NCBI GenBank assembly: GCA_036500145.1
Contig: DASYCO010000042.1
Span: 1 to 64,000, forward strand
Direction: 5' to 3'
Source: CAMAVH01 sp036500145
Lineage (GTDB): Bacteria; Pseudomonadota; Alphaproteobacteria; SMXQ01
DNA length: 64,000 nucleotides
Shown here: positions 24,525 to 32,499 of the stretch, piece by piece
How the letters are laid out: every line of letters begins with the position of its first letter
Position numbering within the stretch: the stretch's first letter is position 1
Position numbers and translations under genes: made by a program
Notes under the pieces: generated by a model
Database searches by the model: none
Told to the model about the DNA's origin: nothing
What the model saw: only the letters and a program-made list of their open reading frames with translations

Positions 24525-25474
24525 GACCGCTGGCCGCGCCCGGCGCTCTTGCGCGGCGCGGTCTCCTGGTCCGACAGGGTCGCGGCGTAGGTGCCGAGCA
24601 CGGCGATGCGGCCGAGGGCCGAGCCGAGCGCCGCGCTGAACTGGGCGAGGCTGCCGTCTTCCGAGGTGACGAAGCCGTCGACTTCCACGAGGTGGCGGCC
24701 GCTGCCGCGCTGGTCGCCGCGCGCGTCGTCGACGATGAACAGCGGCTTCAGGCCGACGGCGGACAGGGCCGAGATCAGGCGGGCGCGGCTGACTTCCTCG
24801 ACCGTCTCGATGCCGAGCAGGGAGCGGTCCTCGCCGGTCTGCTCCGGCGCGACGCGGGCGATGGCCACGGCCGAAACCGCAGCGCCGCCGCGGTCCGACG
24901 CGCCTTCGAAGAAAGGCAGCCGGGCGAAGATGCGGGGCTCGTCGGGGCCGGCGTTGAACAGCATGGGCCACCAGGGAGCCGCCTCGCCCTGTTCGGGGAA
25001 GGGCAGCACGCCGACCGTGGCGCGCCCTTCGGCGACTTCGCGGACGACCTGGGAGGCGCCCTGGCAGGGCGTCATCGGCGTGGACGAGCCGTAATAGTCG
25101 CGGGCCAGGTCCCAGTAGCCGGGGCGCGGCGCGCCGTCGCCGCCGGCGGCGTAGACGGCGACCGAGAACGGGCCCTGGAGGCGGAGCAGCGCCGACATGA
25201 TCTCGCGCCAAAGACGCACCAAGGACGGCACCGGGAAGGGGCCGCTGTGGCGACGCACCAGGCGGCGCAGCACCATGGCCTCGCGGCCGGGACGCAGGTA
25301 GACGGCGGGCGGCTTGGCGGCTTCCGCGGCGGCGGCCGGCTTGGCCGATTCCTTGGCGCGGCCGATGCGGTCCGCCAGGTCGGCACGGCGCATCAGCAGA
25401 TCGTGGATCGCCGTGTCGATCGCGTCGATCTCCTCGCGCAGGCCATCGAGGGCCGTCGTTTTGCCGTCGCTCAT
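24521..25474 (-). CDS. Chorismate mutase fused to a prephenate-dehydratase-like region
   Basis: A 317-residue protein. The N-terminal ~100 residues are an AroQ chorismate mutase: LDGLREEIDAIDTAIHDLLMRRADLADRIGRAK, then after an Ala/Lys linker VRLWREIMSALLRLQG. The remainder recalls the dehydratase of P-proteins (YYGSSTPMTPCQGASQVVREVAEGRATVGVLPFP) and ends in an ACT-like stretch (RHLVEVDGFVTSEDG…VLGTYA), but the catalytic Thr-Arg-Phe motif of real dehydratases is not visible. Only mutase activity can be claimed. Start at Met 25474 is preferred; Met 25510 is an alternative. It heads the operon leading to hisC and tyrA. Confidence 0.82.
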   Translation of the reverse strand: MSDGKTTALDGLREEIDAIDTAIHDLLMRRADLADRIGRAKESAKPAAAAEAAKPPAVYLRPGREAMVLRRLVRRHSGPFPVPSLVRLWREIMSALLRLQGPFSVAVYAAGGDGAPRPGYWDLARDYYGSSTPMTPCQGASQVVREVAEGRATVGVLPFPEQGEAAPWWPMLFNAGPDEPRIFARLPFFEGASDRGGAAVSAVAIARVAPEQTGEDRSLLGIETVEEVSRARLISALSAVGLKPLFIVDDARGDQRGSGRHLVEVDGFVTSEDGSLAQFSAALGSALGRIAVLGTYAATLSDQETAPRKSAGRGQRS

Positions 25475-25774
25475 CTTGTCTGAAACTGCCGAAAAAGGGG
25501 CATAAGTCATAGTCCTAGCGGGTTGCAAAATCAAAGAAAACATTGACAGTCCAGGCCCCGGACCCTAGCTATCACACCCAACGAGACCCCGTGACCGGCC
25601 GTCGCCGCGCCCCGCCAAGCAAGGGGCCGAAGCCGCGGCCGAGCGCGGACGGAAGACCGATCCGGCCCCATCCGGCCCGCCCTTGGACCTTCGGCATTAG
25701 CCTCGGCGGCATCAGCCTCGGCGGCATGAGCTTCGGGACACGGGCTTCGGGATGAGGGCTTCGGGAAGCGAGCC
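25475..25774. promoter_or_regulatory. Divergent region between chorismate mutase and metX
   Basis: 300 bases without a gene I can support. The left third is AT-rich and has a perfect -35 hexamer TTGACA at 25543-25548 pointing toward metX, with a weak -10 candidate about 17-19 bases on. The right part has three 15-base tandem units starting GGCAT (25693-25737) followed by a GGGCTTCGGGA motif repeated twice. A short + strand reading frame covers 25543-25755 but its Gly/Arg/Pro composition and lack of a ribosome site argue against a gene. I looked for the SAM-II riboswitch often found before alphaproteobacterial met genes and did not find its core. Confidence 0.45.
25693..25737 (+). repeat. 15-bp tandem repeat upstream of metX
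   Basis: Units GGCATTAGCCTCGGC, GGCATCAGCCTCGGC and GGCATGAGCTTCGGG at 25693, 25708 and 25723, 37 bases before the metX start codon. Confidence 0.85.
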
Positions 25775-26986
25775 ATGAGCATCCCTCACAGCCAAGACAG
25801 CAGCGAGACCGCAAGACGCGACGCGGCGACCCCGGCCGAGGCCCCTCAGACGGGCCATAAGGTCGTGCTGGGCGCTCCGGCGCCGATGAAGCTCGACAGC
25901 GGCCTGGACCTCGCCGGCTTCACCTTGGGATATCAAACCTACGGCACGCTCAACGCCGACCGCTCGAACGCCATCCTGGTCTGCCACGCGCTGACCGGCG
26001 ACCAGTTCGCCGCCGGGCTGCATCCGGTGACCGGCCGGAGCGGCTGGTGGGACAACGCCATCGGCCCGGGCAAGCCGCTCGACACCGACCGCTACTTCAT
26101 CATCTGCTCGAACATCCTCGGCGGCTGCATGGGCACCATCGGGCCGAAGGAGCTGAATCCGGCGACCGGCCTGCCCTACAGCCTCGCCTTCCCCGTCATC
26201 ACCATCGGCGACATGGTGAAGGCGCAGAAGCTGCTGATCGACCATCTCGGCATCGACCAGCTGTTCTGCGTCATCGGCGGCTCCATGGGCGGCATGCAGG
26301 TGCTCGACTGGGCGACGCGCTACCCCGAAAGACTGTTCGCGGCGGTTCCCATCGCCACGGCGGCACGCTGCTCGGCGCAGAACATCGCGTTCCACGAGGT
26401 CGGCCGCCAGGCGATCATGGCCGACCCGGAATGGCGCGGCGGCGACTACCTGGCGCAGAACACGCGGCCCGAGCGCGGCCTCGCGGTCGCGCGCATGAGC
26501 GCGCACATCACCTATCTCTCGGAAGCGGCGCTGCACCGCAAGTTCGGCCGCGCCCTGCAGGACCGCAAGGCGGTGACCTACGGCTTCGACGCCGACTTCC
26601 AGGTCGAGAGCTACCTGCGCCACCAGGGCATCACCTTCGTCGACCGCTTCGACGCGAATTCCTACCTCTACATCACGCGCGCCATCGACTACTTCGACAT
26701 GGCGAGCGAGCATGGCTCCGTGGCCGAGGCCTTCCAGGGCACCAAGGTGCGCTTCTGCGTGCTGTCCTTCTCGAGCGACTGGATGTTCCCGACCTACGAG
26801 AGCCGCGAGCTGGTGCGGGGCTTGAACGCCGCCGCCGCCAACGTCAGCTTCGTCGAGATCCAGACCGACCAGGGCCACGACTCGTTCCTGCTCGACATTC
26901 CCGACTACCACCGCACGCTGACCGGCTTCCTCGACGGCGCGGCCGCCCACAGAGGGCTGACGGGGCGGGGGTCTTCCGGCAAATGA
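25775..26986 (+). CDS. metX: Homoserine O-acetyltransferase
   Basis: A 403-residue alpha/beta hydrolase-fold enzyme that acylates homoserine for methionine synthesis. It shows LVCHALTGDQFAAG, GWWDNAIGPGK, CSNILGGCMG, the nucleophile elbow GGSMGGMQ with Ser170, and the acid and base in SSDWMFP and GHDSFLLD. Acetyl versus succinyl specificity cannot be told safely from sequence. Its stop overlaps the metW start (ATGA at 26983-26986), the classic metXW pair. Confidence 0.95.
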   Translation: MSIPHSQDSSETARRDAATPAEAPQTGHKVVLGAPAPMKLDSGLDLAGFTLGYQTYGTLNADRSNAILVCHALTGDQFAAGLHPVTGRSGWWDNAIGPGKPLDTDRYFIICSNILGGCMGTIGPKELNPATGLPYSLAFPVITIGDMVKAQKLLIDHLGIDQLFCVIGGSMGGMQVLDWATRYPERLFAAVPIATAARCSAQNIAFHEVGRQAIMADPEWRGGDYLAQNTRPERGLAVARMSAHITYLSEAALHRKFGRALQDRKAVTYGFDADFQVESYLRHQGITFVDRFDANSYLYITRAIDYFDMASEHGSVAEAFQGTKVRFCVLSFSSDWMFPTYESRELVRGLNAAAANVSFVEIQTDQGHDSFLLDIPDYHRTLTGFLDGAAAHRGLTGRGSSGK

Positions 26987-27612
26987 CCGTTCCGACCTTG
27001 CCGCGCACCAACGGCCGCATCCGCGCCGACCTGCAGCTCGTCGCCGACCTCGTCGCGCCCAATGCGCGCGTGCTCGACGTCGGCTGCGGCGAAGGTGCGC
27101 TACTGCATCACCTCGCCCACACGAAGAACGTGGACGCGCGCGGCATCGAGCTGCGCCAGGAAGGCGTGAACGCCTGCGTGCAGCAGGGCCTGTCGGTCGT
27201 GCAGGGCAACGCCGAGACCGACCTGAAGGACTATCCGTCCGACGCCTTCGACTACGTGATCCTGAGCCAGACGCTGCAGGCCATGCGCGATCCGCGCGGC
27301 ATCCTCGTCGAGCTGCTGCGCATCGGCAAGAACGCCATCATCTCGTTCGACAACTTCGGCTACTGGCGCATGCGCCTCGGCCTGATGTTCGACGGCCGCA
27401 TGCCGGTCGTCGATATGGCGCGCCACACCTGGTACGACACCGGCACCATCCGCCCCTGCACGATCCGCGACTTCCTGAAGCTGTGCGGCGACCTCGGCAT
27501 CGAGCCGCAGCGCTGCTTCACCGTGCATGGCGGCGGGCGCACCCGCGAGGTGGCGCCCGGCAGCTGGCGCGCGCGCCTCACCGCCCAGCAGGCGGTCTTT
27601 CTCCTGAAGTGA
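26983..27612 (+). CDS. metW: Methionine biosynthesis protein MetW
   Basis: A 209-residue Rossmann-fold, methyltransferase-like protein that partners MetX. Landmarks are VLDVGCGEGALLHHL, GIELRQEGVNACVQQGLSVVQGNAE, FDYVILSQTLQAMRDP, SFDNFGYWRMRLGLMFDGRMPV and HTWYDTGTIRPCTIRDF. Other MetW proteins are needed for full MetX activity in several proteobacteria. Its 3' end overlaps the convergent methyltransferase gene by 35 bases. Confidence 0.95.
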   Translation: MTVPTLPRTNGRIRADLQLVADLVAPNARVLDVGCGEGALLHHLAHTKNVDARGIELRQEGVNACVQQGLSVVQGNAETDLKDYPSDAFDYVILSQTLQAMRDPRGILVELLRIGKNAIISFDNFGYWRMRLGLMFDGRMPVVDMARHTWYDTGTIRPCTIRDFLKLCGDLGIEPQRCFTVHGGGRTREVAPGSWRARLTAQQAVFLLK

Positions 27613-28393
27613 TCCCGCCGACGGCGTCGCGGGCGTTCATCAGGGCGGGACTTGCGTCCCGCCGGTGGTGCCCGTCCGACAGCGGCGCGTAGACCGGCGC
27701 CTTGCGCCGCCCGCGCGCCGGCTCCGCCGTGCCGCTCGGCGCGTAGATCTGCTTGACCGCCTCGATCATCACCACGCCCGCGAAGCTCGGGAACCAGCGC
27801 GCGCCGACCTTCTCCCAGGCCGGCGCCGAGGCGATCAGCATGCGCGACTGGCCGGGCGGCACGAAGAGCGCGCCCGTCGTCGTCACCGGCGTGAACAGGC
27901 TGTCGCGCAGCAGCCGCGAGAGCTGGGTGGCGCTGTAGGGCGAGCCCTGGCCGAAGGGCGTGCGGTCGAGCTGGGCCCAGAGCCCGCGCCGGTTCGGCAC
28001 GACGACGACCATGCGCCCGCCGGCCGCCAGCACGCGCCAGGCTTCGCGCAGCATGGGGCGCAGCTGCTCGGTCTGCTCGACCGCGTGGATCAGCAGCAGG
28101 CGGTCCATCGACAGGTCGGGCAGCGGCAATTCCGCCTCGTCGGCCAGCAGCACCTGGTTCGCGCCGGCCGAAGGCCAGGGCAGCACGCCCTGCGCCGGCG
28201 GCATGGCGGCGACGACGCGTTCCGCCTCGTCCATGAAGGGGCGCAGGTAGGGCACGGCGTAGCCGAGGCCGAGCACCCGCTGGCCGCGCACGTCGGGCCA
28301 GAGGTCGCGCAGCCGGCGGCGCAGCATGCGGCTCACCGCCTGGCCCAGGCTGGTGGCGTAGAAGTCGCGCAGGTCGATGACGTCCGTCCACAT
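27578..28393 (-). CDS. Class I SAM-dependent methyltransferase
   Basis: A 271-residue protein. The usual glycine-rich SAM loop appears as VLGLGYAVPYL (motif I, somewhat divergent), motif II near LLADEAELPLPD, and the type 11 feature MDRLLLIHAVEQTEQLRPMLREAWRVLAAGGRMVVVVPNRRGLWA. The C-terminal ~60 residues are low complexity and overlap metW antisense. In alphaproteobacteria this gene regularly stands opposite gloB; its substrate is unknown. It starts 44 bases from gloB, so the two share a short divergent promoter region. Confidence 0.8.
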   Translation of the reverse strand: MWTDVIDLRDFYATSLGQAVSRMLRRRLRDLWPDVRGQRVLGLGYAVPYLRPFMDEAERVVAAMPPAQGVLPWPSAGANQVLLADEAELPLPDLSMDRLLLIHAVEQTEQLRPMLREAWRVLAAGGRMVVVVPNRRGLWAQLDRTPFGQGSPYSATQLSRLLRDSLFTPVTTTGALFVPPGQSRMLIASAPAWEKVGARWFPSFAGVVMIEAVKQIYAPSGTAEPARGRRKAPVYAPLSDGHHRRDASPALMNARDAVGGITSGERPPAGR

Positions 28394-28437
28394 GAGGGAA
28401 CATTAGCATAGCCATGGGCCCGTGGTATTCTGGCGCC

Positions 28438-29205
28438 ATGCTGGAGATTCGCCGCGCCCCCGCCCTGACCGACAATTACCTGTGGCTCGTCCGCGAGCCG
28501 CTGAGCGGCTTCGTCGCCGTCGTCGATCCGGCCGAAGCAGCCCCGGTCGAGGCGGCCCTCGCCACGCTCGGCTGGCGCCTCACCCACATCCTGAACACGC
28601 ATCACCACAAGGACCACACCGGCGGCAACCTCGCCCTGAAGGCGAAATGGAATGCCGCCGTCGTCGGCCCCGCCGCCGACGCCGAGCGCATTCCCGGCAT
28701 CGACGTGCAGGTCGGCGACGGCGAGACCTACCGCTTCGGCGAGGAGAGCGCCGAAGTGTTCGACGTGCCGGGCCACACGCGCGGCCACATCGCCTTCTGG
28801 TTTCCCGACAGCGACGCCCTGTTCTGCGGCGACACGCTGTTCGCGCTCGGCTGCGGCCGCCTGTTCGAGGGCACGCCGGCGCAGATGTGGCATTCGCTCG
28901 GCAAGTTCAACGCCATGCCCGACGAGACGCGCGTGTTCTGCGCCCATGAATACACCCAGTCCAACGCCCGCTTCGCCCTGACGGTCGACGGCGCAAATCC
29001 CGCGCTGCAGGCGCGCGCCCGCGCCGTCGACGCCGCCCGCGCCAAGGGCGAGGCCACCGTCCCTTCCACTCTCGGCGAGGAGCGCGCCACCAACCCCTTC
29101 CTGCGCGCCGACGACCCGGCGCTCGCCCGCGCCGTCGGCCTCGACGCCAGCGACCCCGTCGCCGTCTTCGCGGAAGTCCGCCAGCGCAAGGACAACTTCA
29201 AGTAG
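28438..29205 (+). CDS. gloB: Hydroxyacylglutathione hydrolase (glyoxalase II)
   Basis: Hydrolyses S-lactoylglutathione to lactate and glutathione in methylglyoxal detoxification. At 255 residues it has the expected length. The dinuclear metal motif THHHKDH is at residues 54-60, followed by GHTRGHIAFW, FCGDTLFALGCGRLFEGTP and the conserved FCAHEYTQSNARFAL. Met 28438 gives the standard N terminus; an ATG at 28414 would add eight residues. The next gene, a glutathione transferase, fits a glutathione theme. Confidence 0.95.
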   Translation: MLEIRRAPALTDNYLWLVREPLSGFVAVVDPAEAAPVEAALATLGWRLTHILNTHHHKDHTGGNLALKAKWNAAVVGPAADAERIPGIDVQVGDGETYRFGEESAEVFDVPGHTRGHIAFWFPDSDALFCGDTLFALGCGRLFEGTPAQMWHSLGKFNAMPDETRVFCAHEYTQSNARFALTVDGANPALQARARAVDAARAKGEATVPSTLGEERATNPFLRADDPALARAVGLDASDPVAVFAEVRQRKDNFK

Positions 29206-29254
29206 CCACGACGTCGCCTAAACCCTGTCCGACAAGAAACCTCCGGGAGCATCC

Positions 29255-29857
29255 ATGAAGCTATTCAGTTCGCCGGCCTCGCCTTACGTGCGCATGGTCG
29301 AAGCCGTCAGCATCCTCAAGGGCCTCGACCAGAAGATCGAGAAGCTCCGTGCGCGCGAGGCGGGCGTCGACCTCGGCGCGCTCAATCCCCTCAACAAGAT
29401 CCCGACCCTGACGACCGACGACGGCGAGACGCTGATCGAATCGGCGCTGATCTGCCAGTACCTCGACGAGATCGGCCAGGGCCCCAAGCTCTACGGCGCC
29501 GACCCCGCCGCGCGCCGGCGCATGCTGCAGCTCGAGGCGCTCGGCCATGGCGTGCTCGACGCCGCCGTCGCCTGCCGCATGGAAGTGCGCGAGCACACGC
29601 CAGACAAGCAGTCGGCGCCGTGGATCGAACGCCAGCAGAAGAAGCTCGACCTCGGCTTCGCCGCCATCGAGACGGCGCTCGACAAGATCGGGCCGACCCT
29701 CGGCGTGCCGCACGTCACCTATGCCTGCATGCTGTTCTTCGTCGACCACCACAAGGTGTTCGAGAGCTGGCGCGACAAGCATCCCAAGCTCGCCGCCTGG
29801 TACGCCGACGTGCGCAAGCAGCCGGCGCTGGCGAAGACCGAGCCCAAGCCGGCCTGA
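29255..29857 (+). CDS. Glutathione S-transferase family protein
   Basis: A 200-residue protein with the thioredoxin-like N-terminal domain (MKLFSSPASPYVRMV; the Ser-Pro region binds glutathione; then NPLNKIPTLTTDDGETLIESALICQYLDE, which contains the cis-Pro and the ES motif) and an all-helical C-terminal domain. Substrate unknown. It has a clear purine-rich ribosome site (CTCCGGGAG) before Met 29255 and lies 49 bases after gloB. Confidence 0.9.
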   Translation: MKLFSSPASPYVRMVEAVSILKGLDQKIEKLRAREAGVDLGALNPLNKIPTLTTDDGETLIESALICQYLDEIGQGPKLYGADPAARRRMLQLEALGHGVLDAAVACRMEVREHTPDKQSAPWIERQQKKLDLGFAAIETALDKIGPTLGVPHVTYACMLFFVDHHKVFESWRDKHPKLAAWYADVRKQPALAKTEPKPA

Positions 29858-29860
29858 CGC

Positions 29861-30304
29861 ATGGCCGCCACGGGACGCGAAGGGGACGAGGCGGCGGCGG
29901 CGATCATCGCCGCCCTCGGCCTCGCGCCTCATCCCGAGGGCGGCCATTTCAGGGAAACCTGGCGGGATTTGTCACCAGACGGCGCGCGCGGCCATGGCAC
30001 GGCGATCTATTATCTGCTGGCTGCGGGCGAGGTTTCGTACTGGCACCGCGTCGACGCGGTGGAGATTTGGCATCACTACGCGGGCGCGCCGCTGGCGCTG
30101 TGCATAGCCGCCCCTGGTGGCGATGCCGTCGCGCATCGCTTGGGGCCGGATGTGCTGAACGGCGCGCAGCCGCAGCTCGTCGTGCCGAAGGACCATTGGC
30201 AGAGTGCCCGCAGCGAAGGGGCCTGGACGCTGGTCGGCTGCACCGTCTCGCCGGCCTTTGAATTTTCCGGCTTCGAGATGGCGCCGCCCGGCTGGGAGCC
30301 CTAA
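29861..30304 (+). CDS. DUF985 cupin-fold protein
   Basis: A 147-residue small cupin. It contains IIAALGLAPHPEGGHFRETWRD, AIYYLLAAGEVSYWHRVDAVEIWHHYAG and LVGCTVSPAFEFSGFEMA, which are the DUF985 hallmarks; histidines in these stretches could hold a metal. Function is not established. It starts 3 bases after the glutathione transferase and is convergent with phaB 6 bases away. Confidence 0.85.
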   Translation: MAATGREGDEAAAAIIAALGLAPHPEGGHFRETWRDLSPDGARGHGTAIYYLLAAGEVSYWHRVDAVEIWHHYAGAPLALCIAAPGGDAVAHRLGPDVLNGAQPQLVVPKDHWQSARSEGAWTLVGCTVSPAFEFSGFEMAPPGWEP

Positions 30305-30310
30305 AGCCCC

Positions 30311-31033
30311 TCAATACATATGCTGGCCGCCGTTGACCGACAGGGTCGAGCCGGTGATGAAGCCGGCGTCGTCGGCGACGAGGAACAGCACGGCGCGCGC
30401 GATCTCGTGGGCGTGGCCGAGGCGGCCGACCGGGATGCGCGCCACGATCTTCTCCAGCACGTTGGGCGGCACGGCGCGCACCATCTCGGTGTCGATGTAG
30501 CCCGGCGCGATGGCGTTGACGGTGACGTTCTTCGAAGCGCCTTCCTGGGCCAGCGCCTTGGTGAAGCCGTGGATGCCCGACTTGGCGGCGGCATAGTTCA
30601 CTTGGCCGTACTGGCCGGCCTGGCCGTTGATCGAGCCGATGTTGACGATGCGGCCGAAGCTGCGCTCGCGCATCCCGTCGATGACGACGCGCGACATGTT
30701 GAAGCAGGAGCCGAGGTTGGTCTCGATGACGGCCTGCCAGTTCTCCGGCGTCATCTTCACCATGGTGGCGTCGCGCGTGATGCCGGCGTTGTTCACCAGC
30801 ACGTCGACCGGGCCGAGGTCGGCGACGATCTGCGCCATGCCGGCCTCGCAGGCGGGGAACTTCGCCACGTCCCACTTGTAGACGCGCACGCCATGCTCCT
30901 TAGCGAAGGCCAGGGCCGCCTCGTCGTTGCTCGCGTAGACCGCCGCGACCTTGTAGCCGGCGTCGCGCAGCGCCAATGAAATCGCGCCGCCGATGCCTCG
31001 CGTGCCGCCCGTCACCACTGCCGTCCGCGTCAT
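30311..31033 (-). CDS. phaB: Acetoacetyl-CoA reductase
   Basis: A 240-residue short-chain dehydrogenase that makes (R)-3-hydroxybutyryl-CoA, the PHB monomer. It shows VTGGTRGIGGAISLAL, LVNNAGITRDATMVKMTPENW, the catalytic Ser in GSINGQAGQ and the YxxxK pair in QVNYAAAKSG; GQYGQVNYAAAKSGIHGF is typical of PhaB rather than FabG. Transcribed after phaA on the same strand. Confidence 0.95.
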   Translation of the reverse strand: MTRTAVVTGGTRGIGGAISLALRDAGYKVAAVYASNDEAALAFAKEHGVRVYKWDVAKFPACEAGMAQIVADLGPVDVLVNNAGITRDATMVKMTPENWQAVIETNLGSCFNMSRVVIDGMRERSFGRIVNIGSINGQAGQYGQVNYAAAKSGIHGFTKALAQEGASKNVTVNAIAPGYIDTEMVRAVPPNVLEKIVARIPVGRLGHAHEIARAVLFLVADDAGFITGSTLSVNGGQHMY

Positions 31034-31130
31034 GTCCGTTCTCCCGCTGAAAAAGTCGCCCTGTGTGCCGTCACGGGCCTTCGCACGAGGCCCTTGGAGT
31101 CACGCCAGTCACGTTCCTTGCAATCGCGCC

Positions 31131-31190
31131 GAGCTAGCGCTCGCTTTGCCTGCGAGCTAGCGCTCGCCTCGCTTGCGAGCTAACGCTCGA
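31131..31190. repeat. 23-bp tandem repeat across the phaA stop codon
   Basis: Units start at 31131, 31154 and 31177 (GAGCTAGCGCTCGC, then a variable 9-base tail); the third is partial and lies in the last codons of phaA. Each unit contains CTA, the phaA stop read on the minus strand, and is internally self-complementary (GAGC/GCTC). Confidence 0.9.
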
Positions 31191-32352
31191 CGCAGATCGC
31201 GATGCCCATGCCGCCGCCGATGCAGAGCGTCGCCAGGCCCTTCTTGGCGCCGCGCTTCTGCATCTCGTGCAGCAGCGTCACGAAGATGCGCGTGCCCGAG
31301 GCGCCGATCGGATGGCCGAGCGCGATGGCGCCGCCGTTGACGTTGACCTTCGCCGGATCGAAGCCGAGATCCTTGCTGACGGCGCAGGCCTGCGCCGCAA
31401 AGGCTTCGTTGGCCTCGATCAGGTCGAGGTCGGCGAGCGTCCAGCCCGCCTTCTTCAGCGCCAGCTTGGTGGCCGGAATGGGGCCCGAGCCCATCAGCGC
31501 CGGATCGACGCCGACCTGCGCCCAGGACTTGATCACCGCGAGCGGCGCGACGCCGCGCCTGGCCGCTTCGGCGGCGCTCATCAGCACCACGGCGGCCGCG
31601 CCGTCGTTGAGGCCCGAGGCGTTGCCCGCCGTCACCGTGCCGTCCTTCGCGAAGGCCGGGCGCAGCTTGCCGAGCGTCTCCGTCGTCGTGCCGTGGCGCG
31701 GATATTCGTCCGCGTCGACGACCTCGTCGCCCTTGCGCGTGGAAATCGTGATGGGAAGGATCTCGTCCTTGAAGCGGCCCGCCTTCTGCGCCGCTTCGGC
31801 CTTCTGCTGGCTGGCGGCGGCGAAGGCGTCCTGGTCGGCGCGGCTGATCTGCCACTTGGTCGCGACGTTCTCGGCCGTGGTGCCCATGTGGTAGCCGTTG
31901 AAGGCATCCCACAGGCCGTCCTTGATCATGGTGTCGACCATGGCGAGGTCGCCCATCTTCTGGCCGACGCGCAGGTTGGCGCAATGCGGCGCGAGGCTCA
32001 TGCTCTCCTGGCCGCCAGCGACCACGATGCTCGAATCGCCGCTGAGGATCGCCTGGTAGCCGAGCGCCACCGACTTCACGCCCGAGCCGCAGACATGGTT
32101 GACGCCGTAGGCCGGCACGTCGATCGGCAGGCCCGCCTTGATGCTCGCCTGGCGCGCCGGGTTCTGGCCCTGGCCGGCAGTGAGCACCTGGCCCATCACC
32201 ACTTCGCTGACCTCGCCCGCCTCGACCTTGGCGCGCTGGATCGCTTCCGCGATAACGCGCGCGCCGAGTTCGTGCGCCGGCAGGGTTCCGAGCTTGCCGC
32301 CGAACGCGCCGATGGGGGTGCGCACGGCGCCGGCGATGACGATGTCGGCCAT
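31180..32352 (-). CDS. phaA: Acetyl-CoA C-acetyltransferase (beta-ketothiolase)
   Basis: A 390-residue thiolase that condenses two acetyl-CoA to acetoacetyl-CoA, the entry to PHB synthesis. The nucleophilic Cys lies in VNHVCGSGVKSV, the loop GGQESMSLAPH follows, then NASGLNDGAAAV, ANEAFAAQA, GGAIALGHPIGASG and the second catalytic Cys in LCIGGGMGIAICVER at the C terminus. The stop codon lies within a 23-base tandem repeat. Confidence 0.96.
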   Translation of the reverse strand: MADIVIAGAVRTPIGAFGGKLGTLPAHELGARVIAEAIQRAKVEAGEVSEVVMGQVLTAGQGQNPARQASIKAGLPIDVPAYGVNHVCGSGVKSVALGYQAILSGDSSIVVAGGQESMSLAPHCANLRVGQKMGDLAMVDTMIKDGLWDAFNGYHMGTTAENVATKWQISRADQDAFAAASQQKAEAAQKAGRFKDEILPITISTRKGDEVVDADEYPRHGTTTETLGKLRPAFAKDGTVTAGNASGLNDGAAAVVLMSAAEAARRGVAPLAVIKSWAQVGVDPALMGSGPIPATKLALKKAGWTLADLDLIEANEAFAAQACAVSKDLGFDPAKVNVNGGAIALGHPIGASGTRIFVTLLHEMQKRGAKKGLATLCIGGGMGIAICVER

Positions 32353-32499
32353 GGAAATCTCCCAGAGAGGCGCCGTCAGGACAGCGCGAGACGATGACTC
32401 AGTGTAAGCGAGCGCCGGCCGGACACAAGCGGATCGCGGCTTCGTGACGGTCTTGTCGGCGATTGCCTAAGCGCTATGCATGACGCCGAACTGTCGCTT

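Noticed and set aside
25543..25755. Short + strand frame before metX with Gly-Gly-Ile-Ser repeats
   Set aside because: No ribosome site; overlaps a promoter-like sequence and a tandem repeat; composition not protein-like.
25475..25774. SAM-II riboswitch before metX
   Set aside because: The conserved pseudoknot core was looked for and not found.
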